A stretch of DNA of 64,000 nucleotides from Phytophthora quininea (Eukaryota; Oomycota; Peronosporomycetes; Peronosporales; Peronosporaceae): the NCBI GenBank assembly GCA_011947345.1, contig JAAVTG010000740.1, forward strand, positions 62,001 through 126,000. The letters are read 5' to 3'. The position numbers and the translations under genes were made by a program. How positions within the stretch are numbered: position 1 is the stretch's first letter; every line of letters begins with the position of its first letter. The notes under the pieces were generated by a model. The model did not search any database. It was not told the origin of the DNA and was given only the letters and a program-made list of their open reading frames with translations. Positions 21,801 through 34,105 of the stretch are shown piece by piece.

Positions 21801-24800
21801 GGCAATTTGTGCAGCAACCCGAAGAATATTGAGAGGATCGTCGCCGCTAATTGCTTGCAGCCGATCATTGCGTTTGCTTTTCCTGGGGATGCTAACGTAC
21901 AATTCCAAGCAATTGCTGGGCTGCGTGGTTTATCTGTGAACCAAACTGTGCGTCAACAAGTCGTGCGTCTTGGGGCACTTGAACCACTTATCCTAGCAGC
22001 GTCAAATGAGAGCATCGAAGTACAACGCGAAGTGGCCGCTACACTCTGCAATTTGTCTTTGAGTGAAGAAAACAAGATAACTATGGCTCGCGGTGGGTGT
22101 TTGCCGGCACTTATTGCTCTGGCAAGCAGTCGGGACTCATACCGCGAGCGACAAGCTGTTTGTGCTTTGGCAAACTTAGCAGAAATGATTGAAGGACATA
22201 CGCACAAAAAGATGCTGGAAGAGGGGTGCTGACTCCGCTATACTCTTTAGCTTCCTGCGACGACCTCGAAGTAAAGCGTCAAGTCTCTCGATGCCTAGCT
22301 TTGTTTGCTGCCAAGCCTACCAGCCAAGCTACTCTATTGCGCAGCAATGCACTACGATATATATCGTCATTTGCGCAGGAAACCGAGGATGCAGTCTGTC
22401 GACGGTTCGGCACATTGGCTATTGGCAACCTCGCCGTAGACGCCAAGAACCATCGGGATTTATTCGACCAAGGAGCTGTGACGGCGCTCATGACGGTCGA
22501 CAAGGCCACAGATCTTGAAACGCGGCGTGCTTTGGCGTTTGCTCTCAACAATTTGGCTGGTAATGAAAGCAATAGTGCCCAGATTTCCAAGCTCGGCGTG
22601 CTTCGTACTGTCATCTCGCTGCTGCATGACGCAGATGAAGACACCCATTTGCAGGCATGTTTCGCGCTCCGAAGGATGGTTGTTGAGGCGAAGAACCGCA
22701 CACAGGCGGTGTCGTTTGGGGCGCTAGCCCCACTCTTTAAGCTTGCTCTCTCGGAGAGTGTCGAAGTGCAGCGTGAGGTTTGTGCTGCTCTGCGGAATCT
22801 ATCATTGAGTGAAGATAACAAGGTGGCCATCGTCCTTAGTGGTGGCCTGGCACCATTGCTGACCCTTATTCACTCGTCCGATGGTGAAGTCGCCCACCAA
22901 GCCTGTGGTGTGTTGGCTAATCTAGCGGAGGTGGTGGAAAATCAAGGACGAATGGTCAAGGACGGCGTCTTACAACACATTAAGTTCGTTTTACGAGCCA
23001 AAAGCGTTGATGTCCAGCGTGAAGCACTGCGCGCCATTGCCAACATGTCTGCTGAATACGCGTATACGGCTGAAATTGTATCCGGCGGTGGACTGACGCC
23101 ACTCATGGCAGCGTTAAATGCCCCCGACTTCTTGAGTCAGCGCTATGCAGCTATGGGCATCGCCAATCTCTCGACGAACATAGACAATATTACTAAAATT
23201 GTGCAGGATGCTCTCGTACCGACACTTGTGGGGCTCGCTAGTGGTGCGTTAAATGGGGATCTCGACACACAAAGGTATGCGGTCTTTACACTTACCAATA
23301 TCGCAAGTATTCGAGCGACCCAGTCTGTTCTCGTGGATGCTGGTGTTCTTCCAATGTTTGCAGAATTGTTGCAGCATGCAGACATGGCATTGCGAAATGG
23401 TGCAGCTTTCGGTATTGCCAATTTTACGGCATTCCCAGAAAATCACTCAATGCTGCTGGAGCTGGGGGATACTTTCTTGGATGTGCTGTTGCGGTTGTTA
23501 GAATCACAGGATCCTAAGTGCCAGTACCGATCTGTTTGTGCTCTTCGGGGACTGTGTGTGAACGAATTAGCTAGGCGTGAGCTGGTTCGACGAGGAGCTC
23601 TGCGTCCTTTACTTGCGCTTACAAAGTCGGAGGATATGGATGTGCAGCAAGAAGTATTGGCGTGTCTGTGCAATCTGTCACTTAGTGGCTGTGTTGGTGC
23701 GTTCCCTGAAGTGTTCATAGCAGCCTGTGAGATGCAGTCACTTGTGGCTTTCTTGTGTTCGGCGGACGCCACATATCGACTCTTTGGTGCTGTCACGCTA
23801 GGCAATATCGCAGCCAAAACTGAACATCAAGAGGATATGATCGCAGCCGGTGCAGTATCACCTCTTGTCGAAGTAGCTAGTAGCGTGGATCTGGAAACAC
23901 ATCGATGCATTGCTTTCGCATTGTGCAACCTTGCAGCCAACCCAGATCGCAGACAAATGGTTGAGGCAATGGGTGGGCTTCCTCCCATTATTCAGCTAGC
24001 ATGTTCCGATGATATGAATGACCAAAAGACAGCAATTGCAGCACTAAGGGGACTTTCGAATCGTCCAGAGACCCGACTAAATATCGTGAAAGAGGGTGGA
24101 TTGGAGCCGTTTGTATTGGGAGCTCGCTCCTCTGATGTTGCTCTTCATCGCGAGGTGACCATGACAGCTTACAATCTCTCGCTGGCGGAAAAGAACAAGC
24201 TAATCATTGCAAATTCGCCTCTAATGGGGGCTTTAATCACACTCATGCTTTCGTCTGACGAGGACACAGCAGCATTCGCGTGTGGCACTGTTGCCAATAT
24301 CGCAGAGAATGCTGACACGCACGGCGCAATTGCTGAGCAACGTGGGCTTCGCTTCTTTTGGACTTTGAGTCTCAAGGTGCACCAGCGAAGGTAGCACGTG
24401 AAGCAGTCAAATGCGTTGCAAACCTCTCTTCAAACTATGCTTTGCACGATCTACTTCTTGCAGATGGGTGCCATGAATTTCTCGTACGTGTGATTCAGCA
24501 CGCGGATCCAAGAACAAGGTTGTTTGGAGTCGTTGGTCTTGGAAATCTGTTGGCCAACCCGCAAAATCACACACGAGTGCTGCGCGAAAAGGTGGTATCA
24601 CCTCTCATCGATCTTGCTAACGATAAGGAGCACGCAGAACCCCGTCGCTTTGCTTTGCTAGCGTTGGGCTGCATCTTCACGAATGAGGTAAACCACGAGC
24701 CGTTTGTGGACAATGGAGTTCTCCCTGTTCTTGTTGCGGCGTTAGATGCAGCAAATGACATGGAGCTGCGATTCTACGCGGCGCTCGCGCTTGGAAAAAT

Positions 24801-27800
24801 TGCCTCGAATGAATCTCTTCACGAGATGGTTGGCGAACTCAGCGACAGTGGCGGTCCTCTCATCAAACTAGCCTTGGACGCTGATGTGGCCAAGCATCCA
24901 AGTGCGCAGTGCCACGCGGTATCGGTCTTACGACGTATTACGTGCTTGGATGTTAATCGTGTATCGATGGTAGCTCAGCACCGAGAATCTCTGGTAGCTG
25001 CTCTACTCGCATGCACGCAGCACGTCGACCTCCTCGAAAATCAACGTGAAGCTGCCGCTTGCCTGTGCAATTTGAGTCTAGCACAGAGCAACAAACTCGC
25101 GTTCGCGAGAAGCTCGCCTGCACTTTTCCAGCAGCTCTTTGTTCTATGCTCGTCTCGTGACGTCGAAGTTGCTCGGCACGCTTGTGGTGCTGCTGCAAAT
25201 ATCGCGGAAGACACTCGTTCGCATGACTACATGATCGATGTCCACGCTGTTCACGTCGGGGTGAAGGCGATGCGAAGTCGACACTTGCCTGTATATCGCG
25301 AAGCCTCCAGGCTGGTAGCCAATCTGCTAAGTACGCCGGAATTTCACGCTGTTCTACTGGACGAGGAAGGCCTTTCAGCTGTGGCGCGTGTCGCCAAGAC
25401 TGAAGACCATGAGTGCCAGTATAACGCAGCTTTAGCCCTGCACAAACTCACAAGTAACTCCGAGACCCACCGGCCCATGCTCGCTGGTGGATCGGTTCAA
25501 ACGTTGCATGGATTACTTGCAGCCCCAGGTTTGGACGTTCAGTGTCAAGCAGCAAGCGCACTGAAGTGTCTGTCGACCAACAAAGACAATAAGCCCACAC
25601 TCGCTGAGGACGGTGGAACAATATTGGCTTTCATTTCGCTGCTTCGAAGCGCTGACAATACGCTCCGGACTATGGGAGCTGCTGGAATCCGTCACATGGC
25701 GTTGTATGCGCCAGTTAAGACCCAGTTTGTGCAAGAAGGCGGACTTCCACCATTATTTAGCTGTTGTGTGGTGGAAGATGATGATGTTCGTCTGCAATGT
25801 GCTGGGGCTATGGCTGTCCTGAGTGAAAATGTGCTGAACCAGGTGCAAATGGCGCGTGAAGGTGTTTTGCCCGCTCTCCTTTCTCTGACAAAGGCGTGCT
25901 ATCACGTTGAGATCGCGTGCCACACAAGCCGTACGTTTGCAAACATATCCAGTAACCCCGAGAACCATCTTGGCGTGTTTTCCCTCCAGGAATTTCGAGC
26001 GGTGTTCACGCTGGCAAGCAGCAAGGAGGAGCTCTGTGGTCGAGACGCTGCAATGTGTTTAGGAAACCTTGCAGTGACAGCACACAACCAGCTCCAAATA
26101 TCCGAGCTGGGAGGTCTTTCTCCGCTAAATCAACTGCTTCGGAGCGACTTTGCATCGACAAGGCAATTCGCGACGCGAGCCTTCTACAGACTCAGTGCTC
26201 ACTCTGAGAATCAGGTTCGAATTGTAGATGCCGGCGCATTACCGGGTCTTGTGGCGCGTCTGAACGAGGTGGCGAATCACGAAATTCAGCGCTGTGCTGC
26301 GATGGCAATTTGCAATCTGTCGAGCAATTCAGGTAACGAACAGAAGATCATGAAGGCTGGCGCGATGCGAGCGCTTGTAGTTTTGCTGCGTTCTTCCAGT
26401 GTTGAATGCGCAAAATATGCAGTTATGGCATTGTGCAACCTGACCGCAAACCCTGCCAACCAGCTGCATCTTGTTGATCAAGACGATGGATTGGACCCGC
26501 TTGTCGACTTGGCAGGTTCGCAGGATCCCGAATGCTGTCGATATGCAAGCATGACACTTGCAAATGTGTCGGCTCACCGCCAGAATCGACTGGTTGTTGT
26601 TGAGCGACATGCTTTACGTCCTTTGCGCGCGCTTTGCTTGTCACCGAACCTGGAGTGTCAACGAAGCGCTGCGTTAGCTCTATACAATGTGTCTTGCGCA
26701 CAAGCTAATCAACTCAAACTCGTTGAAGCAGGGATCGAATCAGCGCTCGTTCGACTCGCCGGAGTTAAAGATGGAGATTGCAAACGCTACGCCACGATGA
26801 CACTGTGCAACCTGGCCGCAAACAGCGAGACGCGTTCAGCTGCAGCACGTAGTGGAGGTCTTCAGGCGTTGTTGCTAGCTTCTAAAGACCCAGCAGATCC
26901 TAGTGTGCGCCGATACGCCTGCATTGCGCTGTGTAATCTAGCGTGTGATCCAGTTCTGCAGGTGCAAGTACTTGTTCATGGTGGACTGGCCCCAATTCTT
27001 GCGCTTACAGAAGACGAGAACGATTTGGAAAGTCAGCGCTTTGCTATCATGGCTCTGTCCAACTTGGCAGCAAACGAAAGCAACCACGACCACATGATAT
27101 CGCGTGGTGTATTACGTGCAGCGTTACGACTCGGTCAGTCGAAGGACGAAGATATTCGATTATACGCCGCCTTTGCTCTCGCCAATTTTTCTGCCAACAC
27201 CGCGCAGTGTGGCGCGATCGGTGACGAAGGAGGCATTGCTGCTCTTATCATGCTGTCACATGCTGAAGACTCGAACTCCCACACATTAGCAATCTCCGCA
27301 CTACGCCGACTATGTCAATTCTCACCGCAAAACCGTGGACGAATCGTGCGCGGTGGTGGTTTGGCACCATTGGCGGTCGCAGGAATGTCCGAGGAACTTG
27401 AAACCCAACGAGAAGTGGCTTCTACGTATTGCAATTTATCGTTAAGTGACGAGTACAAAGTCGAGATAGTAGAGCAAGGAGCACTTCGTCCGCTGATCAA
27501 GCTGGCGCAATCATCCGACCTGGAAGTAGCTCGTCAAGCCTGCGGCGCGCTGGCCAATCTTTCTGAACATCTTGAAACACATTCGCATTTTGTCGCGGAG
27601 CGTAGCGGGAACTTCCTCATAGCCTTGATGAAGCACCGAAACGAAGAGATTCATCGCGAGGCGTCGCGAACGATTGCAAATTTGCTGTCAAGCTTTGAAC
27701 ACCATTCGGACATGATCGCTGATGGTCTGCCGGGCCTGGTGCATCTCGGTTTATCGCTTGATCCCGAGTGTCAATACAATGCAGCACTGGCACTTCGAAA

Positions 27801-29998
27801 CTTGCGCCGAACTTTGCAAGCCATCGAGGACTTGTGTACGAAGGTGGTTTAAAGACGCTCTTCTTTCTGCTTCACGCCAAGGAATTAAACACCCGACGGC
27901 AAAGCGTGTTGGCGTTGCGAGACTTGGCAGCGAATAGTGAGCATCGTCGGAAATATGTAGAGGAAGGTGGCTTGTCAGCACTTATTACGTTCCTTCGTGA
28001 TGTCGACGCCACATTGCAGGCTCCTGCAGTGGCAGCTTTACGGCATTTAACGTCGTCTGCTGCGCACCCAGAAATCAAGCAACAAGTGGTTGAAGAAGGC
28101 GCTCTGAGACCGGTATTGCGTTGTCTAAATACCAATCCTGGCGCAAAGGGACTACGAGACCTCCAGTGTCAATGTGCTGGACTGCTGGCTAATTTGTCAG
28201 AGAACCCAGTAAACCAGCAGAAAATTGTGGCCGAAGGTCTGACTGGTGCGCTGGTGACGTTAGCAAAAGTAGCTTCGGATAGTGCTGAAGTCCTTCAAGA
28301 TGTCAGTCGTGCATTGGCTAATCTCTGCTCAAACGAGGAGAACCATCAGGCAGTGTACAAACAAGGAGCTCTCTTATGTCTCATCCAGCTCACAGAATCT
28401 GTGGATGACATTACGCAACGATACGCAGCAATGGGCTTACGATTCCTTTCGGCAAACCCGACCATCCGAGTCTTCATTGTGCAGGAATCACTGTTACAGC
28501 CGTTTATCAAGCTGGCTCAGAGTCCACTGCTGGACTACCAGCGTACAGCAGCCGCGGCATTTTCGAGTTTTTCGCTCAATGAAGAAAACAAGTTGAAGCT
28601 CGTCCGCGACGGTGGCTTGGCGCAGATCCTTCGCTGTTGTGCCTACGATGATTTAGAGGTAAAACGTGACTGTGTGTTCGCTTTAGCGAATATCGCGGAC
28701 TCGCTTGAGCACCAACTGGATGTTGTGCGAGAAGGGGCAATTTCAGCGATGATGAATGTTGGAGCCCACGACGACGCTCGAGTCCAGCGTGACTGCGCGA
28801 GAGTGTTCGCCTCGCTGTCCATAACAAACTCCATCAAGCCTGAGTTGGTAAAGCAGGGCGCCTTATTATCCCTTTTCCGCCTTACGCGATCTCTAGATGT
28901 TGCTACTCAGCGGTTCGCGACGTTGGCCATATGCAACGTCTCGTCTTCGGGTGATGACAAGGCGTTCATTGTTGAGCAAGGAGCTATTCGTCCACTATCG
29001 CACCTCATACGCTTTCCAGACGCTCAAATCCAACGGTACGCAGCATTAGCGCTTGCAGCGTTGGCACTCGGTGGAATGGGGAATAACAAGTTGCGGATGG
29101 TCGAGGAAGGAGCTGTGCCGCCGCTGGTAGATTTGCTTCGCTACCCAAGTGCAGACGTGCAGCTGTGCGGTTGTTTAGCACTAAACGCGCTGGCTCTGGG
29201 GAAGCAAAGCGTTACGAAAGTCTCTGTGATGCAGAGCGGCGGACTTTACCTTTGCTAGCTCTACTTGCATCGACAGACGAGGAGTGTGTCCGGTGCTCTT
29301 TGTACTGCCTTGGTTCGTTAGCGGAAAGCAAAGATGTCCTGCAGAAGCTGATCGAACTGGGCACACTTACTCATGTGATAGCGTTGACCAAATGTATCGA
29401 TACCGAGACGCTTCGAAACTGTGGCTACTTACTCGCTTTGGTTGTGGAACAACAGACAGATTACCACGATGATTTGTACCGCGAAGGCGGCCTAGAAGCT
29501 GCTGTTGCTTTAGCTTGTGTCGAAGACATGGAATGCCAAGAGTACGCGACCTTCACACTGGCACATTTGGCATCGAACCGCGACTATCAAGTTCGTCTCG
29601 TCGAGCGTGGTGCGTTAAGGCCTCTTATCGCCATGATGTCGGTGCACGCCGAACCTCGTCACTACGCCGGACTTGCATTGCTCAAGCTTGCCGACAATTA
29701 CGAAAACCACTTGCGTATCGCTGAAGAAGGAGGGATTCAGGCGCTGCTACGGATTGCAAGGGCTCGTTCGACCGATGAAGAACTGCAGTACAAGGCGTCG
29801 CTGAGTCTGGGTCAGCTAGCGAGCAACGCGACACGCTCGTTGCCAAACCACACGACTCTTAAAACGAACGATGCTGCTATTGGCACAAGCGTGAACAAGA
29901 TGGCTCAACTCACACAGACCATCTCTGCTAAACGTGCAGCTAAGGACAAAACGACGCAATATCTCGACGACAAGATCACCCAAGAGGTCAACAAGTAA
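18849..29998 (+). CDS. Giant armadillo-repeat protein, about 3,718 aa
   Basis: From MSKVLEQLIARG at 18849 to TAA at 29996-29998 the locus reads as one intron-free protein made almost wholly of ~41-residue armadillo repeats, roughly 85-90 of them, each with the pattern GxLxxLxxLxxSxDxxxxxxAxxALxNLAxxxxN. Beta-catenin, importin-alpha and Vac8 use 6-12 such repeats as a binding solenoid. The last ~60 residues are Lys/Thr-rich and not repetitive. Seven frame breaks, at about 19366, 19764, 21350, 22224, 24358, 27806 and 29244, each fit one base missing from a short run (mostly G, C or T), and the ARM pattern continues at once in the next frame. After seven such repairs the length divides by three. 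No catalytic domain, signal peptide or membrane segment is visible. Function is unknown; a scaffold is inferred from the repeat type alone. Confidence 0.85.
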
Positions 29999-30079
29999 AG
30001 AAACAGAGAATAGCGCAAAAACATTGACAACCTACAACCATTTTCAGGTTTGAGCTTGAAGCGACGCCAAATCAAGTCG

Positions 30080-31456
30080 ATGGAAAGGAGACAAGATGGT
30101 ACGAAAGGTTTGCCGCGGTATCCTCCGTGGCTACAGAAGGCGTTGAAGGTGAAAGAGGACACGGAAGCGTTTTGGCTCAAGCAACAAGAACGAGAAGAGG
30201 TGCAGAAACCACAGGGATCGCGACCTCCGTCCAAGTCGCGATCCCCAGTGGATCAGAATTCGGCGCTGAAGCAAGTTGAGCGTACCAAGTGGAGTGAACC
30301 TTTCGAGAACGTGTGGCTTGGTGTTGCAGCGGATGATACCCACACGGTGAAGAAGTTCTTGGAGGCTGACAGCAACAATGTTTTCGTGCGAAAAGATTTT
30401 CTTCACAAAGGTGTTGACGGGAGTGGAGGTGGCGAAACCCTTCTTCATGAAGCCTGCTACCTTGGATCAGTTCAAGTTGTCCGCATCGTGCTCGAGTTCA
30501 TGCAATCACACTACACGCATCGCTTATGCCATGAAGTCGTAAATGCTATCGACACACAGTACAGTCTTACAACTCCAATGATCGCGACATGTCGAAACTC
30601 CGTTGGCTCTACAGTCAATCGAGTAGAGATTTTAAGAATGCTAGTGGAGGCAGGAGCTGACACGGCACTACGCGACTCTCACGGCGACACGGTGCTGCAC
30701 TGGTGCGCTCGGACTTCCCGGGTTGCGTTGCTTCGGTTCTTGCTGAATCACACGGACGCTGCAGCAGTCGCTCTCTCCGTGGAGAACTACAAGCACCTAA
30801 CGGTAAGGGCCAGAAGGTATTGGTATTGGCTTAACAAATGTCTAACTGGTTTGCTTCTTGCTGTACAGCCCTTCGATATCGCCAAGACGCAGCTCGACTG
30901 CAATCGCTGTCTTTCAACCGTCTCAGTGCACGAACTGCTAATAAGCGTGAACCAGTCGTGCAATTTGCGCCTCAAGATGCAGCGCATTCAGCGCAAAGAA
31001 GAGGTGATCCTCTCCCGTAAGGCTGAGGACGTACACGAACAGTTTGCAGCAGCGCTTGAACTGTCTGAGATTCTCATCCCCAGTGGAGAAAAGTTATGGC
31101 GAGACACGCTGGAGAACGCCGAGAAGCGTCGGAAAGCCGAGGAGAAACAATGTGTCGACGTTGCAATGGCTGCAGCCGGAGCCACTGCAAGAAAGTGGTT
31201 GGAGACCAAGGAGGGCAAGCTCTTTGTCAAGAAGCAGATTCCTCAAGCGACTGCCGATGTCAAACAGGCGGTGCACAGTGGCAAGATGCCCAAGCCGAAA
31301 GATCTAAAGGCGGCTGCCAAGCAACGCGTACAAGACCTTTACTGTGTCGAAAAGGAGCAAAGCGCCAGGAAATTGGCTATCGAGATCTTCGTAGCCGAGC
31401 ATCCGCCATACCCTCGTGACCGAGTCGCAGAGCTGCGTCGTATGCTGCATTTGTAG
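30080..31456 (+). CDS. Ankyrin-repeat protein
   Basis: An ORF of 436 aa with one in-frame intron (30803-30868, 66 bp, which also lacks stops). ATG 30080 (MERRQDGTKG) is the first Met of the frame; a TTTTCAG just before 30050 could be the acceptor of a 5' UTR intron. Residues ~80-250 hold about three to four ankyrin repeats, including ETLLHEACYLGSVQVV and HGDTVLHWCARTSRVALL. The C-terminal half is charged and helical (coiled-coil-like, Lys/Glu/Ala-rich) with no known domain. It starts only 80 bp after the giant ARM gene on the same strand. Ankyrin repeats bind proteins; no partner can be named. Confidence 0.8.
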   Translation: MERRQDGTKGLPRYPPWLQKALKVKEDTEAFWLKQQEREEVQKPQGSRPPSKSRSPVDQNSALKQVERTKWSEPFENVWLGVAADDTHTVKKFLEADSNNVFVRKDFLHKGVDGSGGGETLLHEACYLGSVQVVRIVLEFMQSHYTHRLCHEVVNAIDTQYSLTTPMIATCRNSVGSTVNRVEILRMLVEAGADTALRDSHGDTVLHWCARTSRVALLRFLLNHTDAAAVALSVENYKHLTVRARRYWYWLNKCLTGLLLAVQPFDIAKTQLDCNRCLSTVSVHELLISVNQSCNLRLKMQRIQRKEEVILSRKAEDVHEQFAAALELSEILIPSGEKLWRDTLENAEKRRKAEEKQCVDVAMAAAGATARKWLETKEGKLFVKKQIPQATADVKQAVHSGKMPKPKDLKAAAKQRVQDLYCVEKEQSARKLAIEIFVAEHPPYPRDRVAELRRMLHL

Positions 31457-31586
31457 CAACTTCAACTTGACCGCCAATCAGGTCGCTACAAATTGGGGGC
31501 ATCCGTTGAGATCTTCTTGCGTCGCTTCAAGATCGTAACAACCTCTTTCGCATGCCAAAAGCCTTTGCAAAAGGAACTGCGCAGTG

Positions 31587-34002
31587 ATGATGAGAACAGC
31601 ACAAGAGGACGAATTGGAATCCAAGCCTCCGGTTCGAATCCTTCGGTGCAATGTGTCGTGGTCGTAGGAAATTTGACTTGATATGCTGTTGTCTACTGAA
31701 AACAGGGGTTCAAGGCCAAGGCAGAAGCGAAGGTACGTTTGATTGTCTACCTGTGTCTAGAATTCATTGATGAGATCGTATGTTTTTACCTATTGCAGAC
31801 TTCATTTGTCTTTGCTGAAGAGAAACGAGCGTACGGCTATAGTCAAATGTCCCTGTTCCGAGCGAAGCTTGACTAACCTCGGTAACTTCAGTGCTTCTCA
31901 TTCTACAGATGATGCCAAAGCCCCGCTGCCACGCTCGGATAGTGGCCTCAAGGAGTCCAAGTTAAAGCAGCCTGAAGTGAAAATCTTGGACCGACACCGT
32001 CCAGCGAATTCGTCGATGTTTACTGGGGCTGAAAGCAAGCACGGCCAAGCTCATGACAGGTCCCTACACACCGCTAGCAGTGTGCAGTCGCTGGCCAACG
32101 AGATCCGTCGCATTCGGTCCATGAGGACCGACGACGAGGTTAACGCGGTCGAAGAAGGTGGACGTAAGACGAAGAAGGTAGCCGAGAAGAAGAAGAGTAG
32201 TGGGGGACTTAACGCTCCAGCCGTAGGACGCATGCGACCAGCGCAAATTAAGTTGGAGATCGCTGATCTAGAGACAACAATCGATTGTCTCGGAGCGCCA
32301 GATCGGCAGACGACAAATAGTCCAGTTTTGTCAGGTCCTAGCGGGCTTGGTCGACCGGGTTCGTCTGCATCGCCGACGGTATCATCAACCGGAAAGAGGG
32401 GCATCCAACGCAACTTCGTCCAGGGCCTGGGCTTGGACTTTCAGCTGGATCTTCAAAGTAGCGGTAGCACAGACCGACTGGAGCGTTCGTACGACTTGTC
32501 CGCTTCCGGGACATTTGATGCCGTGGGTTTTCAAATTAAGCAGACCGGTCTGACGAGGTCACCTGATCGAGACGATGCGCCTGGGAGCGACAAACGACAG
32601 CAGCCCTCCAACACCAAGAAGCATTTGGTCAAGCTTGGAGTTCTTGGGCGTGGAGCTAGTGGAGTTGTGCATAAAGCGCTGCACGTGCCGTCGCTGATGC
32701 TCGTGGCAGTCAAAGTCATCCCAGTGTTTGAGCACGAAAAGAGGCACCAGCTCATTGCCGAACTCAAGGCGCTGTACAACAATCTTTCGACACTGTCAGA
32801 CGACTCTGCACGGCAAAATGTGGCGTGCCCCGAACTCGTATGCCTCTACGATGCCTTCATGAACCCGAACGAAGGGAATGTATCGATCGTCGTCGAGTAC
32901 ATGGACGGTGGATCGCTGCAAGATATCGTGGACACTGGAGGCTGTACAAGTGAAATTGTGCTCGCCAATATCTCCTTTCGAGTGCTCAAAGGTCTTGCCT
33001 TTTTGCACAACACACCAGCTGCACCGGGATATTAAGCCCAGCAACCTCCTCATCAACCACTTTGGCGACGTCAAGGTCTCTGATTTCGGCATTGTGCGAG
33101 AAATGGAGAACTCGATGGCCAAAGCGACAACTTTTGTTGGCACTCTGACCTATATGTCTCCGGAGCGGATCGCCAGCGAGGTCAGTCTTGACGACCCTGA
33201 TCTCAGCTCGAAATCAAACATACTAACTGTGATGTATATGCAGGAATACTCGTACAAGTCGGACGTGTGGTCTTTTGGACTCTCCATTATGACATGTGCG
33301 CTTGGCAAGTTCCCATACTCATCTCGAGGTGGCTATTGGGAACTTCTGCACATGATCCGCAACGAACCGGTACGTAGGACTCTCTCCGTTGCTGTCTTTG
33401 GTGGTTGGATAATTGACTGTATGCCTGTGCTAGCCGCCGCGCCTACCGGAAGGTGAATTCTCCGACCTCTTCTGCGACTTCTTGGACAAATGCCTCAAGA
33501 AGGACCAAACTGAGCGCTGGAATATCAAAGAATTACTCAAGCACGACTTTATTTTGCAGCACTGCGGAGATCAAGAAGGGAATTATACTCCTGGGGGCAG
33601 AATGTCTTCTACCGACGATCCCGACGCAAAGAGTGGGGATGACGAAAGCAAGGAGCAGGCAGAAGTGGATGAGATCGTCCAAAAAGTGGTCGAACACTAC
33701 TTCAAAGATGCTAAGGAGCTTATCAAGGACCACGGATATGCACTCGACGATATCGTCGCGTGGATCCAACTTCTTCCTGCCATGCAGAAAGTGTACGTTG
33801 CGCTTGATAAGTTCAATATTTGTATGGAAACTCACCGAGTTTTTTTGTTTTGTTTGGTCGGTGCAGGAAATTGACGCGGTTTGCAGAGCAAATTGGTGCG
33901 AATCGAGCTCTGGTGTGCGCCAAGTTCCAAGGAGCGATGAACGAGCTGCTTGAGGACATTCAAGAGAAGTACTTCGACGACGCTTCACAGCAGTCGAAAT
34001 GA
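31587..34002 (+). CDS. MAPKK-like (STE7 family) protein kinase
   Basis: A long, low-complexity N-terminal region is followed by a kinase domain from about 32620: P-loop LGRGASGVV, VAVKVI lysine, HRDIKPSN catalytic loop, SDFGIV metal motif, and MSPER in place of APE. The Ser/Thr spacing between DFG and MSPER (NSMAKATTF) suits a MAPKK activation loop. Introns seen: 33181-33243, 33370-33433 and 33793-33866. The C-terminal ~130 residues after the kinase are helical and unassigned. The frame breaks at about 33015 inside an AC dinucleotide tract, just before HRD, and resumes in another frame; loss of one AC unit would explain it. The 5' end is uncertain: ATG 31587 with introns near 31646-31705 and 31733-31798 is my choice, but exon phases allow another first exon. 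Confidence 0.75.
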
Positions 34003-34105
34003 AAAACAAGGTTAAATTACATTGCGTAAAATTGAAGATGCCAGCAATCGAGGAGGTCTACGCACTACTCCCTCATAAAAAAATAACAGCGCAACGACCA
34101 TGAGC

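Noticed and set aside
18849..29998. ARM locus as eight genes or a pseudogene
   Set aside because: Repeats continue without loss across every break and each break fits one missing base in a run.
31621..31650. GGTTCGAATCC, a tRNA T-loop / B-box match
   Set aside because: No A box, acceptor stem or anticodon arm fits upstream, and it lies in the probable first exon of the kinase gene.
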